A stretch of DNA of 42,308 bases from Syntrophus aciditrophicus. GTDB taxonomy: Bacteria; Desulfobacterota; Syntrophia; Syntrophales; UBA8958. The notes under the pieces are model-generated. The model was not told the DNA's origin. It saw only the letters and a list, made by a program, of their open reading frames with translations, and made no database searches. The position numbers and the translations under genes are program-made. Location of the stretch: assembly GCA_020718905.1 (NCBI GenBank), contig DYRD01000002.1, positions 40,047 to 82,354 on the forward strand, written 5' to 3'. Within the stretch, counting starts at the first letter, position 1; the number at the start of each line of letters is the position of its first letter. This document shows, one piece after another, positions 1 to 9,159 of this stretch.

Positions 1-1239
1 GATGGTGATGTCGAGATTGGACATGATCTTGATCCGGGAGATCAGGGCGGCCCGGAATCTTACCTCCACATTCTTTTTGCCGATATTGGGTTCGATATGA
101 ATGTCCGAGGTGCGCCGGGTGTAGGCGTCATTGATGATCTTGTTGACAAGCTGCATGATGGCGCTGTCCGATTCGGTGACAACCTCGCCTGCTTCCTCAT
201 CGCTGTCATCCGCGTCGGCGTCCATCTTTCCGAGGATGTCGGAGATAGAGGTTTCTTCCTCTGGGGATTGAAAGAAGTAGTTGATAAAATTGGTGATGTC
301 TTCAGTGAGGGCGACATCGTACCTTATGGCCTTGGTCTTCATGAGGTTTTCGATCATGTCCCGCTTGAGGATGTTATTGGGGTCGTCCACGAGCTTGCTG
401 ATGGGCACCCATAGTTCTCTCCGCATGTAGTCTTTCTTGAGGTTCTTGATGAGATCTTCGGGGATGGGAATTTTATCATTGAACTGGACAAACTTGCAGC
501 GATAAAAATCGGCAAAAGACTTCCCCAGATCTTCCTTAGAGATCTTGTACCTTTTCATGAGGAAGGCTTCCATCGTTTCCTTCTGCTCCCGGGATTCTTC
601 CCAGGAGGAGTCCAGTTCTTCCTCCTTGAGAAGGTCGCGGCTGATCAGGTAATCAAAGCGGGTCTTGCGCCTCCGGGCAAAACGCTTCTGGTTGAAGAAG
701 GCGACGCCGAGGACGTCGGTCATTTCTTGGAGAAACCCTTTTTCATCTTCTGAAAACCTGCCTGTCCCACCTTTTTTGTTGAGGATCTGGACGACTCACA
801 TGAGCTTGCCGTTGTGGTATACGGGGGCGGCAAGAATTTGTTTGGTCCGGAAGCCTGACTTCTTGTCCCAACTGGCGTCGAAGCTCAGTTCCTTGTCGAT
901 GGCATTCAATTCCTTTTCATCGTAGGCGTCGGCAATATTGGCAATTTTCCCCGTATTGGCTACGTAGCCGGCGATACTGCGATTACTGACGGGGACCCGG
1001 ATTTCGTTAATTTTTGATCCCGAAAGAAACATGGAAAAGATCTCGCTTCGCATGCGGTCAACGATATAAATGGTAACTGAGTAGGCATCGAAGAGGTTGA
1101 GAATGCCGTCCTTCAAGTCGACGAGAATCTGCTTGATGTTCTGAGCCGAGTGGATCCGGTTGGTGATATCCTGAAGATTTTTGCGGCGTTGAAGTTGTTC
1201 TTCCAGTTCGTTGATCTGTTGGGATGCGGGATTGACCAT
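1..1239 (-). pseudogene. GAF-domain GspE/PilB-type secretion ATPase, 5' part, with in-frame TGA
   Basis: Coding continues leftward past the window edge, so only the first ~413 codons are present. Residues ~20-170 form a GAF domain. They are followed by a GspE N-terminal region and the start of the ATPase core (RRTSDIHIEP, then SRIKIMSNLD). Such proteins power type II secretion or type IV pilus assembly at the inner membrane. The ATG at 1237-1239 has an AAAGGGG ribosome site and lies 11 nt after glyS, so it is the last gene of the pyr-gly operon. TGA at 796-798 interrupts the GAF motif GKLM*VVQILN, where family members have Gly (GGA to TGA is one change). The frame stays open and family-like for the other 795 nt. 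The strand after VEVRF is also ~16 residues shorter than in known GspE/PilB proteins. I read it as a damaged gene; sequencing error could explain the stop but hardly the gap. Confidence 0.8.
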
Positions 1240-1250
1240 GTTTATCCCCT

Positions 1251-3323
1251 TTAGAAATCGGTAACAAGCTTAGAGAAATCGGCAACTTTACGAAATAGAG
1301 ACGATATCTCTTCCAGAAGGGAGAGACGATTATGTTTGATTTCCTCCTCTTTGGCCATGATCATGACGGCCTCAAAGAACAGGTCGACAGGGGCGCGCAA
1401 ACTGGCCATCTCCACCAAGGCTGATTCGTAGCGGCGCCCGTCAAGATATGTCAGGGCCTTGGCACGGATGTCGAGAAAGACCCGGTAAAGCTCTGCTTCT
1501 TCCTTGGCCTGGAAAAGACTTTCCTTAACGGCCCCACCCTCGAAGTCTTTGAGAATATTGTATACGCGCTTGAAGGCGACGGCCAGGGGCTGGAAATCAG
1601 CGTGCTTCCGGAAGGCTTCCATGGCGACGATCTTTTTCATCGTCTCCGTTAAATCGGAAAAACCGGTGGCGACAACGGCATCAACGACATCATAAGGATG
1701 CCCCTGGGCGATTAACTGATTCTCGAAGCGGGTCTTAAAGAACTCCATGACGTCACTTTTTATATCGATGGCCGGCCGTTTGGCCTGCTCTTGCAGGTTA
1801 GTGAGGCAGGAGGCGATCAGTTCGTCCAGTGACAGGGGGTACGCCTTGTCCAGGATGATGTTGATGACCCCGAGGGCTTGCCTGCGGAGGGCATAGGGAT
1901 CGGCCGTTCCCGAGGGAATGAGATTGACGGCAAAAAAGCCCGTGATGGTGTCCAGTTTGTCGGCAATACTGACGATGGACCCTTCGTCGGTTACGGGCAG
2001 TTCCCCGCCGGCGGCGAGGGGAAGATAATGTTCATAAACAGCCCTGGCTACCAGCGGATCTTCGCCGGCCAGGAGGGCGTATTCGCGGCCCATTACCCCC
2101 TGGAGCTCCGAAAACTCTCCCACCATCTGTGTGTCCAGGTCGGCCTTGGCAAGAACGGCGGTACGGTCAACAGACGCCTTTAATTCGGGATTGATCTTTG
2201 CAGCGATGTGGGCGGCCAGCTTTCGGAAACGCTGCACCTTTTCGTAGGAGGTTCCCAGGAGGGTGTGGTAGACAACCTTCTGCAGATCTTCAAAGCGCCG
2301 ATGGAGAGGTATTTTCCGGTCCTCTTCAAAAAAGAACCGGGCGTCGGACAACCGGGCCCGGATAACCTTTTCGTTTCCCCTGGTCACTACGGCAGGATCA
2401 CGGGCCAGGGTGTTGTTGATGGTAATGAAATAGGGGAGGAGCTTGCCGTTGTCAGCGACCACGGGGAAATACTTCTGATGGGACATCATGGTCGTAGTCA
2501 GGACTTCCCGGGGAAGATCGAGATAGGACGGATCGAAACTACCGCATACCGCCGTGGGATATTCTACAAGAAAAGTAACTGTCTGCAGCAGTTCCTCGTC
2601 GATGAACGGCTTTCCGGAAACCGTTGCGGCAACCCGCCGGGCTTCCTCGCCGATGATCTTTTTCCTTTCTTCAGGATCAACAATCACATAGGCCTTCTTT
2701 GCTTTTTCCAGATAATCCCGGCAATCGGACACGGCAAAGGGACCGGGACTCATGAAACGATGCCCCCGGGAGGCATTGCCGCTCTGAATATTCTCGATGC
2801 GAAAGGGAATTACCGCCCCTCCAAAGAGGGCCAGTATCCAGTGGATCGGTCTGGCAAAGCGGATTTCCAGGTTCGACCAGCGCATGGCTTTTTTAAAGGG
2901 AATGGATAAGATCAGCTTGGCAAGAAGCCCTGGGAGGAGTTCGGCCGTGGGGCCGCCGGCAATTTTTTTGCGGGCACAGAGGTATTCTCCCTTATCGGTG
3001 CTAATGATTTCAATCTCCGCAAGCTCCAGTCCCTGTCCTTTCACAAACCCGATGGCTGCCTTGGTCGGGGCGCCCTGATCGTCAAAAGCGGCTTTTCTGG
3101 TGGGGCCGAGTTTCTCGATAACCTGATCTTCCTGCATTTCCGACAAATCCGCCACGCACAGAAAGAGACGTCTTGGCGTGGACATAGTCGTAACCTGCCC
3201 GTACCGTACCCTTTCGCTGTTCAACGCCTTGCGGATGAGCTCGTCCATATCGGCCATGGCCTTGGGTAGAAAGGCGGCCGGAATTTCTTCCGTTCCGATT
3301 TCAAGCAGCAGTTCTTTTCCCAT
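1251..3323 (-). CDS. glyS: Glycyl-tRNA synthetase beta subunit
   Basis: 690 aa, the normal length for the beta subunit of the bacterial alpha2beta2 glycyl-tRNA synthetase, which charges tRNA-Gly in the cytoplasm with GlyQ. The start MGKELLLEIGTEEIP is the family's conserved N-terminus, and RHPIHW-like and HD-type segments (FARPIHWILALFGG, VMGREYALLAGED) follow in order. The C-terminal anticodon-binding helical region is complete (FFEAVMIMAKEE). GGGAG precedes the ATG by about 10 nt. It lies 34 nt downstream of glyQ in one transcription unit, and the GspE-like gene follows 11 nt later. No lesion seen. Confidence 0.97.
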   Translation of the reverse strand: MGKELLLEIGTEEIPAAFLPKAMADMDELIRKALNSERVRYGQVTTMSTPRRLFLCVADLSEMQEDQVIEKLGPTRKAAFDDQGAPTKAAIGFVKGQGLELAEIEIISTDKGEYLCARKKIAGGPTAELLPGLLAKLILSIPFKKAMRWSNLEIRFARPIHWILALFGGAVIPFRIENIQSGNASRGHRFMSPGPFAVSDCRDYLEKAKKAYVIVDPEERKKIIGEEARRVAATVSGKPFIDEELLQTVTFLVEYPTAVCGSFDPSYLDLPREVLTTTMMSHQKYFPVVADNGKLLPYFITINNTLARDPAVVTRGNEKVIRARLSDARFFFEEDRKIPLHRRFEDLQKVVYHTLLGTSYEKVQRFRKLAAHIAAKINPELKASVDRTAVLAKADLDTQMVGEFSELQGVMGREYALLAGEDPLVARAVYEHYLPLAAGGELPVTDEGSIVSIADKLDTITGFFAVNLIPSGTADPYALRRQALGVINIILDKAYPLSLDELIASCLTNLQEQAKRPAIDIKSDVMEFFKTRFENQLIAQGHPYDVVDAVVATGFSDLTETMKKIVAMEAFRKHADFQPLAVAFKRVYNILKDFEGGAVKESLFQAKEEAELYRVFLDIRAKALTYLDGRRYESALVEMASLRAPVDLFFEAVMIMAKEEEIKHNRLSLLEEISSLFRKVADFSKLVTDF

Positions 3324-3357
3324 TCCCTAATACTCCCGTGATCGCTTGTTGCTAAGA

Positions 3358-4224
3358 TTATTTGCTGAGGGGATAACCCATTTTCTCACGTTGCTTCATA
3401 TACAATTCGGCGCTCAGCCGGGCAAGGTTCCTGACCCTGCCGATATAACTGGTCCGTTCGGCGACGCTGATGGCTCCCCGGGCGTTAAGCATGTTGAAGG
3501 TGTGGGAACACTTGAGACAGCAGTCATATGTCGGCAGGACAAGTTCCATGTCGGCGGTGCGGATGCCTTCCCCTTCGTACATGTCAAAGATTTTCCTCAG
3601 CATCTCCACATCGGCCTTTTCAAAATTATAAATGGACCATTCCACTTCGCCCTGATGATGAACATCGCCGTAAGTTACCCGGTCGTTCCACTGCAGGTCG
3701 TAAACATTGTCGATTCCCTGTATATACATGGCTATCCGCTCGGTGCCGTAAGTCAGCTCGGCACATACGGGGTGGAGATCCACACCGCCGACCTGCTGAA
3801 AATAGGTAAACTGGGAGATCTCCATACCATCCAGCCATACCTCCCATCCCAGTCCCCAGGCCCCCACCGTGGGCGATTCCCAGTCATCTTCGACAAACCG
3901 GATATCATGTTCCAGGGGATCGATGCAGAAACCTCGGAGCGAGTCAAGGTAGAGCTCCTGAATGTTCAAGGGCGAGGGCTTCATGACTACCTGGTATTGG
4001 TAGTAATGCTGCAGGCGGTTCGGATTTTCGCCGTAACGTCCGTCCGTGGGGCGCCGTGAAGGTTCCACATAAGCCACATTCCAAGGTTCCGGCCCCAGGG
4101 ATCTCAGAAATGTAGCCGGATTGAAAGTCCCTGCCCCTACCTCGAGGTCGTAGGGCTGCCGGACGACACAGCCATGGTCTGCCCAGTATTTTTCCAGCGA
4201 AAAAATCAACTCCTGAAAGGTCAC
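3358..4224 (-). CDS. glyQ: Glycyl-tRNA synthetase alpha subunit
   Basis: 288 aa catalytic alpha subunit that forms glycyl-adenylate and pairs with GlyS. Class II aminoacyl-tRNA synthetase signatures are plain: [20 protein letters not shown]-type motif, [15 protein letters not shown], and [20 protein letters not shown]. The ORF track opens at a TTG (4245). I place the start at GTG 4222-4224 ([14 protein letters not shown]) because AAGGAGG sits 5 nt before it and the resulting N-terminus matches known GlyQ. A separate sigma-70-like promoter overlaps the upstream recO stop, so glyQS can probably be transcribed apart from the pyr genes. Confidence 0.96.
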   Translation of the reverse strand: MTFQELIFSLEKYWADHGCVVRQPYDLEVGAGTFNPATFLRSLGPEPWNVAYVEPSRRPTDGRYGENPNRLQHYYQYQVVMKPSPLNIQELYLDSLRGFCIDPLEHDIRFVEDDWESPTVGAWGLGWEVWLDGMEISQFTYFQQVGGVDLHPVCAELTYGTERIAMYIQGIDNVYDLQWNDRVTYGDVHHQGEVEWSIYNFEKADVEMLRKIFDMYEGEGIRTADMELVLPTYDCCLKCSHTFNMLNARGAISVAERTSYIGRVRNLARLSAELYMKQREKMGYPLSK

Positions 4225-4272
4225 GATAACCTCCTTACTGTTCAAATATTCTGCAAAGTTATTAAGGCTGAT

Positions 4273-4301
4273 CGGATAACACGGCTAGGCATGGGTGTCA
4301 A
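4273..4301 (-). promoter_or_regulatory. Sigma-70-type promoter for glyQS
   Basis: On the minus strand TTGACA (4296-4301), a 17-nt spacer and TATCCG (4273-4278). The -35 hexamer contains the recO stop codon. It lies about 50 nt ahead of the glyQ start. The -35 is perfect and the -10 is only fair. It would let the tRNA synthetase escape pyrimidine control. Confidence 0.5.
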
Positions 4302-5089
4302 TAGGTATTTCCGCCGATGGCGCCTATCTGCCGGAGCTGCTTTAGGACCTGGAGGGATTTCAACTCCCGTCCCAGGAGATGCTGAATGAAATGGACGAGC
4401 AGATGCCTGCTTTCCTGGATGGCCTGCCGGGAAAGAATAAGTCGGGAAAGCCTGTCGACAGGCATATCCTTGGCGTGGATAAGGCTGCGGAGCGTTCCCA
4501 GGGACAATGAAGGCGTAGAGGGGTGAAAGGACTCGCAACGGCTGCACTTGAGCCCTCCCCGGCTGTTGCTGAAGCGATATGAGCTTTCCCCTTCCAATGG
4601 CCTGTTACAGAGGGCGCAGCGGTCGAGGACGGGTTCGTAGCCGGCGAGGTGCAGGAGGCGGATTTCGAAGAAAGACAATAAACCGGGTATAAACGGTCCG
4701 TTGTCCATGACGGACAGAAAATCGATTAACAACAAGAAAATCGGTTCGTTCTTTTTGCCTTCCACGGTAAAGGCTCCGGTCAGTTCAACCAGGTATGATG
4801 CGATCGTGCTTTTTTCAAGATCAGCGCGGATGGTAGAAAAATGATCAATCATATCGCATTGATCAACGAAGGCCAAGGAATCGGCTCCCTTCCGGGAAAA
4901 GCGGATGTCGGCACAGGAAAAGGGTTCGAGGGCATTGGCAAAACGCCGGCGAGAGCGACGTGCCCCTTTGGCGATACCCTTTACCTTGCCGAATTCGAGG
5001 GTATAGAAGGTCGCGATGCGGTCCGATTCTCCATAATCAAGGGCGTGGAGAACGACGGCCCTGGTTTTATGAATGGCGCGGGTGGTCAT
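4298..5089 (-). CDS. recO: DNA repair protein RecO
   Basis: 263 aa, usual for RecO, which with RecR loads RecA on SSB-coated ssDNA and anneals strands (RecFOR pathway). The N-terminal OB fold begins with the family pattern TRAVVLHALDYGESDRI. A C-terminal zinc site is visible as CALCNRPL followed about 25 residues later by CSRC. The start overlaps the 3' end of pyrC by 23 nt, so translation is probably coupled. Next comes glyQ. Complete, no lesion. Confidence 0.94.
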   Translation of the reverse strand: MTTRAIHKTRAVVLHALDYGESDRIATFYTLEFGKVKGIAKGARRSRRRFANALEPFSCADIRFSRKGADSLAFVDQCDMIDHFSTIRADLEKSTIASYLVELTGAFTVEGKKNEPIFLLLIDFLSVMDNGPFIPGLLSFFEIRLLHLAGYEPVLDRCALCNRPLEGESSYRFSNSRGGLKCSRCESFHPSTPSLSLGTLRSLIHAKDMPVDRLSRLILSRQAIQESRHLLVHFIQHLLGRELKSLQVLKQLRQIGAIGGNTY

Positions 5090-6380
5090 GGCAATTATGA
5101 AGCTCGTTGTAGGTTACCACCCCGCCCTTCATGGTCAGGACGGCCTTGCCGGTCAGGTTCCGGCCGAGGAAGGGCGTATTTTTGCTGCGCGAACGGATCG
5201 CTTCGCAGGAGACCGTCCATGAGCGCTCCAAATCGATAATGGTCAGGTCGGCCGGGAGGCCGGGACGCAGGCTTCCTCCGGTAATCCCCAGGATCATGGC
5301 CGGGCGGGTGCTCATTTTATCGATCAACTGGCTCAGGGTCAGGGTCTCCGCAGCGACGAGTCGGAGACTCAACGCCAATGATGTTTCCAGCCCGATCATG
5401 CCGCTGGCGGCATATTCAAATTCCACTTCTTTGTCCGTAAGGGCATGGGGGGCATGGTCACTCGTAATCGCGTCAATGGTTCCATCCCGCAGGCCTTCCT
5501 TGATCGCCTCGACGTCATGTTTCCCTCGCAAGGGGGGGTAAACCTTGGCATTAACGTCATAGGTTCTCAGGTCCTCATCGGTCAGGGTAAAATAATGGGG
5601 CGCCGTCTCGGCGGTGACCTTTATTCCTCTTGCCTTGGCGTCTCTGATCAGACGCACGGAACCGGCGGTACTGACGTGGGCGATATGGATGGACGACCGG
5701 GTGTATTCGGCCAGCAACAGATCTCTGGCTACCATGATGTCTTCGGCGAGCCCCGGTATTCCCGGCAAGCCCAGTTCCGTGGACGGAAATCCCTCATTCA
5801 TGGCGCCGCCGGAGGAAAGACTGGTGTCCTCGCAGTGGGAGATGATGAGGAGGCCGAGGGAATCGGCGTATTCCAACGCCCGGCGCATGATGGCGCTATC
5901 CAGGACCGGTTTCCCATCGTCGGACAGAGCGATGGCCCCGGCTTCCTTGAGATCCCAGAACTCGGCAAGTGATTTTCCCTGTGATTGCAAGGTGATGGCG
6001 GCAATGGGATAAACATTGACGAGATTGGTCTCCGCCGCTTTTCTGAGAATAAATTCCGTAACGGAACGGGTGTCATTTACGGGATTCGTGTTCGCCATAC
6101 AGGCAATGGATGTGAATCCCCCGGCGCAGGCGGCTTCGGAGCCGGTCTGAATGGTTTCCTTGTATTCGAACCCTGGTTCCCGCAGGTGAGTGTGCATATC
6201 GACCAGTCCGGGCGTGACGACAAAACCGGCAAGGTCCATGCCGGTTATGCCCTTTTTTCTTGACGCCGACAGGTTCTGGCCGAGTTTGACGACCTTTCCG
6301 TCTTCGATCAAGATATCCATCGGGCCGTCGATATGTTGGGACGGGTCGATAATCCGGGCTCCTTTGATAAGCCAATTCAT
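5067..6380 (-). CDS. pyrC: Dihydroorotase
   Basis: 437 aa class I (AllB/PyrC-type) dihydroorotase, catalysing reversible cyclisation of carbamoyl-aspartate to dihydroorotate, the third step of UMP synthesis. Metal ligands are visible: the DMHTHLREPGFEYKE motif, ISHCED, HIAHVST and TSDHAPH. The ORF track begins 33 codons too early inside pyrB. The ATG at 6378-6380 (MNWLIKGARIIDP) has AGGAGG 10 nt upstream and gives the standard N-terminus. It starts 1 nt after the pyrB stop and overlaps recO at its end, which indicates translational coupling. Confidence 0.96.
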   Translation of the reverse strand: MNWLIKGARIIDPSQHIDGPMDILIEDGKVVKLGQNLSASRKKGITGMDLAGFVVTPGLVDMHTHLREPGFEYKETIQTGSEAACAGGFTSIACMANTNPVNDTRSVTEFILRKAAETNLVNVYPIAAITLQSQGKSLAEFWDLKEAGAIALSDDGKPVLDSAIMRRALEYADSLGLLIISHCEDTSLSSGGAMNEGFPSTELGLPGIPGLAEDIMVARDLLLAEYTRSSIHIAHVSTAGSVRLIRDAKARGIKVTAETAPHYFTLTDEDLRTYDVNAKVYPPLRGKHDVEAIKEGLRDGTIDAITSDHAPHALTDKEVEFEYAASGMIGLETSLALSLRLVAAETLTLSQLIDKMSTRPAMILGITGGSLRPGLPADLTIIDLERSWTVSCEAIRSRSKNTPFLGRNLTGKAVLTMKGGVVTYNELHNCHDHPRHS

Positions 6381-6381
6381 A

Positions 6382-7305
6382 TTATGCTTTGCCTCCTGTG
6401 AGAAGGTACAACAGGGCCATGCGCACCGCCACCCCGTTGGTGACCTGATCGAGAATGACCGAGTAGGGACCGTCGGCAATATCCGGGGATATCTCTACGC
6501 CCCGGTTGATCGGTCCCGGATGCATGACGAGGACGTCCTTTTTTGCCAGGGAGATGTTCTTCTTGCTCAGACAGAAGCGTTGGGCATATTCGCGGAGGGA
6601 AGGAAAAATGTTCTGATGCTGGCGTTCGATCTGAATCCGGAGCATCATGATGACATCAACCTCCTTGATGGCCTCGTCGAGGGATGAATGAACATTCACC
6701 CCCATTTGTTCGATATCTTTCGGGATCATGGTTGCCGGTCCGGCGACGGTGACTTGGGCGCCCATTTTCTTCAGACCGTAGATATTGGAACGGGCTACCC
6801 GGCTATGGGCGATGTCGCCAACAATGGTGACCTTCAGGTTTTCGAGGCGGCCTTTCTTGGCCCGGATCGTCATCATGTCGAGGAGTGCCTGGGTGGGATG
6901 CTCATGGGCGCCGTCGCCGGCGTTGATGATGGACTGTTTCACCATGCTTGCCAACATATGGGGGGCCCCGGCAGCGCTGTGACGGATAACGATCACATCG
7001 GGATTCATGGCCTCCAGGTTCCTCGCCGTATCGAGAATGGTTTCTCCCTTGACGACGCTGCTCGTCGAAGCGGAGATATTGATCGTATCGGCACTGAGGC
7101 GCTTTCCCGCAATCTCGAAAGAGGTCCGCGTGCGTGTAGAGGCCTCGTAAAAGAGATTGATAACCGTTTTGCCTCTTAAGGTGGGGACCTTCTTGATTTC
7201 CCGGGTGGATATCTCGATGAAGGAATCGGCCGTATCGAGAATGAGGACGATTTCATCCTTAGAAAGTTCCTTGATGCCCAGGATGTCTTTTCTCGCTAAT
7301 ATCAT
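6382..7305 (-). CDS. pyrB: Aspartate carbamoyltransferase catalytic subunit
   Basis: 307 aa, typical for ATCase catalytic chains. It makes carbamoyl-aspartate from carbamoyl phosphate and aspartate, the committed step of pyrimidine synthesis. The carbamoyl-phosphate loop [12 protein letters not shown], the HPTQALLD motif and [12 protein letters not shown] are intact. No pyrI regulatory subunit gene is present nearby, which fits pyr operons controlled by PyrR at the RNA level. It lies between pyrR (4 nt upstream) and pyrC (1 nt downstream). Confidence 0.97.
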   Translation of the reverse strand: MILARKDILGIKELSKDEIVLILDTADSFIEISTREIKKVPTLRGKTVINLFYEASTRTRTSFEIAGKRLSADTINISASTSSVVKGETILDTARNLEAMNPDVIVIRHSAAGAPHMLASMVKQSIINAGDGAHEHPTQALLDMMTIRAKKGRLENLKVTIVGDIAHSRVARSNIYGLKKMGAQVTVAGPATMIPKDIEQMGVNVHSSLDEAIKEVDVIMMLRIQIERQHQNIFPSLREYAQRFCLSKKNISLAKKDVLVMHPGPINRGVEISPDIADGPYSVILDQVTNGVAVRMALLYLLTGGKA

Positions 7306-7309
7306 ATTG

Positions 7310-7873
<564 letters not shown>

Positions 7874-7910
7874 TCAACAACGACAAAACAGTAAAAAGTA
7901 TCTATGGATG

Positions 7911-7950
7911 TCTAAAAAACAAAAAAACCCCCCCTTGGCATTTGGGGAGG
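7911..7950 (-). terminator. Attenuator terminator in the pyr leader
   Basis: Minus-strand hairpin of seven pairs (CCTCCCC against GGGGGGG, 9-nt loop), followed by seven T residues, a G and six more Ts. It sits between the pyr promoter and the pyrR start with no gene upstream on the transcript, the arrangement of a conditional (attenuating) terminator. Confidence 0.8.
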
Positions 7951-7991
7951 CCCGCTTACAACTATTTTGATCGTTACCCTTTTCACATCTT

Positions 7992-8027
7992 ACCTTTTTC
8001 AATCTCTCCGGATTAATTTAAAAGGTT
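7992..8027 (-). promoter_or_regulatory. PyrR-binding-loop-like hairpin in the pyr leader
   Basis: Leader RNA reads ACCUUUU...UCCGGAGAGAUUG...AAAAGGU. The outer ACCUUUU/AAAAGGU arms pair fully and hold an AAU/AUU inner helix around CCGGAGAG. This resembles the PyrR recognition loop consensus (UCCAGAGAGGYU) known from Bacillus pyr leaders. It lies just 5' of the attenuator terminator. The competing antiterminator pairing was not resolved by eye. Confidence 0.7.
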
Positions 8028-8049
8028 GCACCGTCTAAAAACCGAGTCA

Positions 8050-8078
8050 CGTATAGAAGATCGAATCCTTTTTGTCAA
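8050..8078 (-). promoter_or_regulatory. Sigma-70-type promoter of the pyr operon
   Basis: Minus-strand TTGACA (8073-8078), a 17-nt spacer, then TATACG (8050-8055). The start site would lie near 8043, giving a ~185-nt leader before pyrR that contains the PyrR loop and the terminator. Confidence 0.7.
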
Positions 8079-8156
8079 GTTTTATAGCGGCCGGCCACCG
8101 TGAGCAATGAAAAGGCAACGGACAGACTGACGTCATCCATCCAGCCTCAGCAGGGG

Positions 8157-8228
8157 TTACAGCTTCATCCGGGCGGTCTGATCCTCGGGCTTTAACCGCA
8201 GGGCCTCCTGCCGATGGCTTTCATGAAA
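8157..8228 (-). pseudogene. Possible TPR-protein 3' remnant
   Basis: An open minus-strand frame with no start codon reads EALRLKPEDQTARMKL and a stop, like the closing helix of a tetratricopeptide repeat. It lies directly after the B12-fold gene, in a 396-nt stretch that otherwise holds only the pyr promoter and leader. It is short, so chance cannot be excluded. Confidence 0.3.
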
Positions 8229-8254
8229 TCCCAACCATGTTGCCTGTATTGTCG

Positions 8255-8665
8255 CTACTTTGACCAGTCATCCGTCAGTTCAATATTAGCTTTAGCCCAG
8301 CTGATAAGTTCGGATATGGAGGTGCCTTTGGGGAAAAACTCAATCACCCCCGCCTCCTTGACCTTGTCGATGTCGCTATAGTCCAGGAAGCCGCCGGCGG
8401 TAACCCTGACGTAGGACATGTCTTCCTTTTTCAGTAAGGCCATGATTCTGGCGATGTCTTCTATTTTGGCTCCCGGCAAGGTCGTAATGCCGATATGATC
8501 GACGGCCTCCTGGAGCGCTGAAGCGACGATAGCCTCAGGCCGCTGATTCTCCACGTGCACAACTTCGTAGCCCGCTTCCCGGAAAGCAAAGGATAGTCTC
8601 CCCACCGCCGCTTCATAACCATCGCCCAGTTTAGCCATTAAAATCCTTATCGTGCCTGTGCCCAT
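8255..8665 (-). CDS. Orphan cobalamin-binding-fold protein lacking the His ligand
   Basis: 136 aa, only the C-terminal B12-binding (Rossmann-like) domain of the methylmalonyl-CoA mutase family. It follows the family pattern from RILMAKLGDGYEAAVGR through GITTLPGAKIED and TAGGFLDYSDI to FFPKGTSISELI. The usual DxHxxG motif, whose His binds cobalt, reads DGYEAAVG here, so the lower axial ligand is Tyr. The ORF track starts earlier. I use the ATG at 8663-8665 because AAAGGAG lies 6 nt before it. No mutase large subunit or MeaB is adjacent. It may bind B12 base-off in another way, or have become a sensor or structural domain. Function not assignable. Confidence 0.75.
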   Translation of the reverse strand: MGTGTIRILMAKLGDGYEAAVGRLSFAFREAGYEVVHVENQRPEAIVASALQEAVDHIGITTLPGAKIEDIARIMALLKKEDMSYVRVTAGGFLDYSDIDKVKEAGVIEFFPKGTSISELISWAKANIELTDDWSK

Positions 8666-8715
8666 GCTATGCTCCTTTCGCCCCTTGATTGCTTTCGACC
8701 GTCTCATCATGCATA

Positions 8716-8743
8716 ATTATGAAAATAAGTCAATCAGTTACAA
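8716..8743 (-). promoter_or_regulatory. Sigma-70-type promoter for the B12-fold gene
   Basis: Minus-strand TTGTAA (8738-8743), a 16-nt spacer and CATAAT (8716-8721), about 50 nt ahead of the start codon. Confidence 0.45.
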
Positions 8744-8824
8744 GCTTGTCCATCACTAATTATTTGCCAAGGATTTCTGTTATATGGGGCGGGGTGCTGC
8801 GATAGGCAGGAGTGGAAATAAGCT

Positions 8825-8853
8825 AAAAAAATGGGGAGACCCAAGGTCTCCCC
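8825..8853 (-). terminator. Intrinsic terminator ending the predicted sRNA
   Basis: Perfect inverted repeat GGGGAGACC/GGTCTCCCC (8833-8853) with a 3-nt loop, followed on the minus strand by A and seven T residues (8825-8832). No minus-strand protein gene lies upstream to explain it. Confidence 0.85.
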
Positions 8854-8930
8854 GCATCCAGGAGGAATATTGGGTATTTACTGTCGGCTGTTCATGCCCG
8901 TTTGTTCAACCGATCAATTTCTTTTCTGAC
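8825..8930 (-). ncRNA. Predicted sigma-54-dependent small RNA, ~105 nt
   Basis: This stretch has no coding frame of substance. It is bounded on the minus strand by a near-consensus sigma-54 promoter (8941-8956, expected start ~8930) and a textbook intrinsic terminator (8825-8853). The predicted transcript has a CGGUUG/CAGCCG hairpin early on. A less structured middle contains UUCCUCCU, complementary to Shine-Dalgarno sequences, and the terminator stem follows. It is divergent from a histidine kinase/NtrC-family regulator pair, an arrangement seen for the sigma-54 sRNA qrr1 next to luxO in Vibrio. The assignment rests on promoter, terminator and context; I recognise no known RNA family. Confidence 0.6.
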
Positions 8931-8940
8931 TTTTTAGGTC

Positions 8941-8956
8941 TGCATATCCTGTGCCA
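8941..8956 (-). promoter_or_regulatory. Sigma-54 (RpoN) promoter, leftward
   Basis: Minus strand TGGCACA-GGAT-ATGCA against consensus TGGCACG-N4-TTGCA. The invariant GG and GC dinucleotides are 12 nt apart, as required. The upstream DNA (8967-9010) is AT-rich and holds TATCAA near -56, a partial IHF-like match. Sigma-54 promoters need an NtrC-family activator, and one is encoded by the second gene on the other side. Confidence 0.75.
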
Positions 8957-9159
8957 TTATCTAGCTAAATTAATAAGTACTTGAATATCAAGGGTATTTA
9001 TATTTTATTTAACCCATTGTCCGCAGGAGGGGCTTCCTTTATTAGCGGCAAGGATTGTCGATCCGCCCTGGTTGCGCTTATTAATAATGAACAATATCAA
9101 ATTCTTATCTCAATGACGGATTTGTCCGGAATGTCGACGATAATGTCGAACCGGATTTT

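Noticed and set aside
796-798. Selenocysteine at the GspE TGA
   Set aside because: The aligned residue in the family is Gly rather than Cys, and I see no convincing SECIS hairpin directly downstream.
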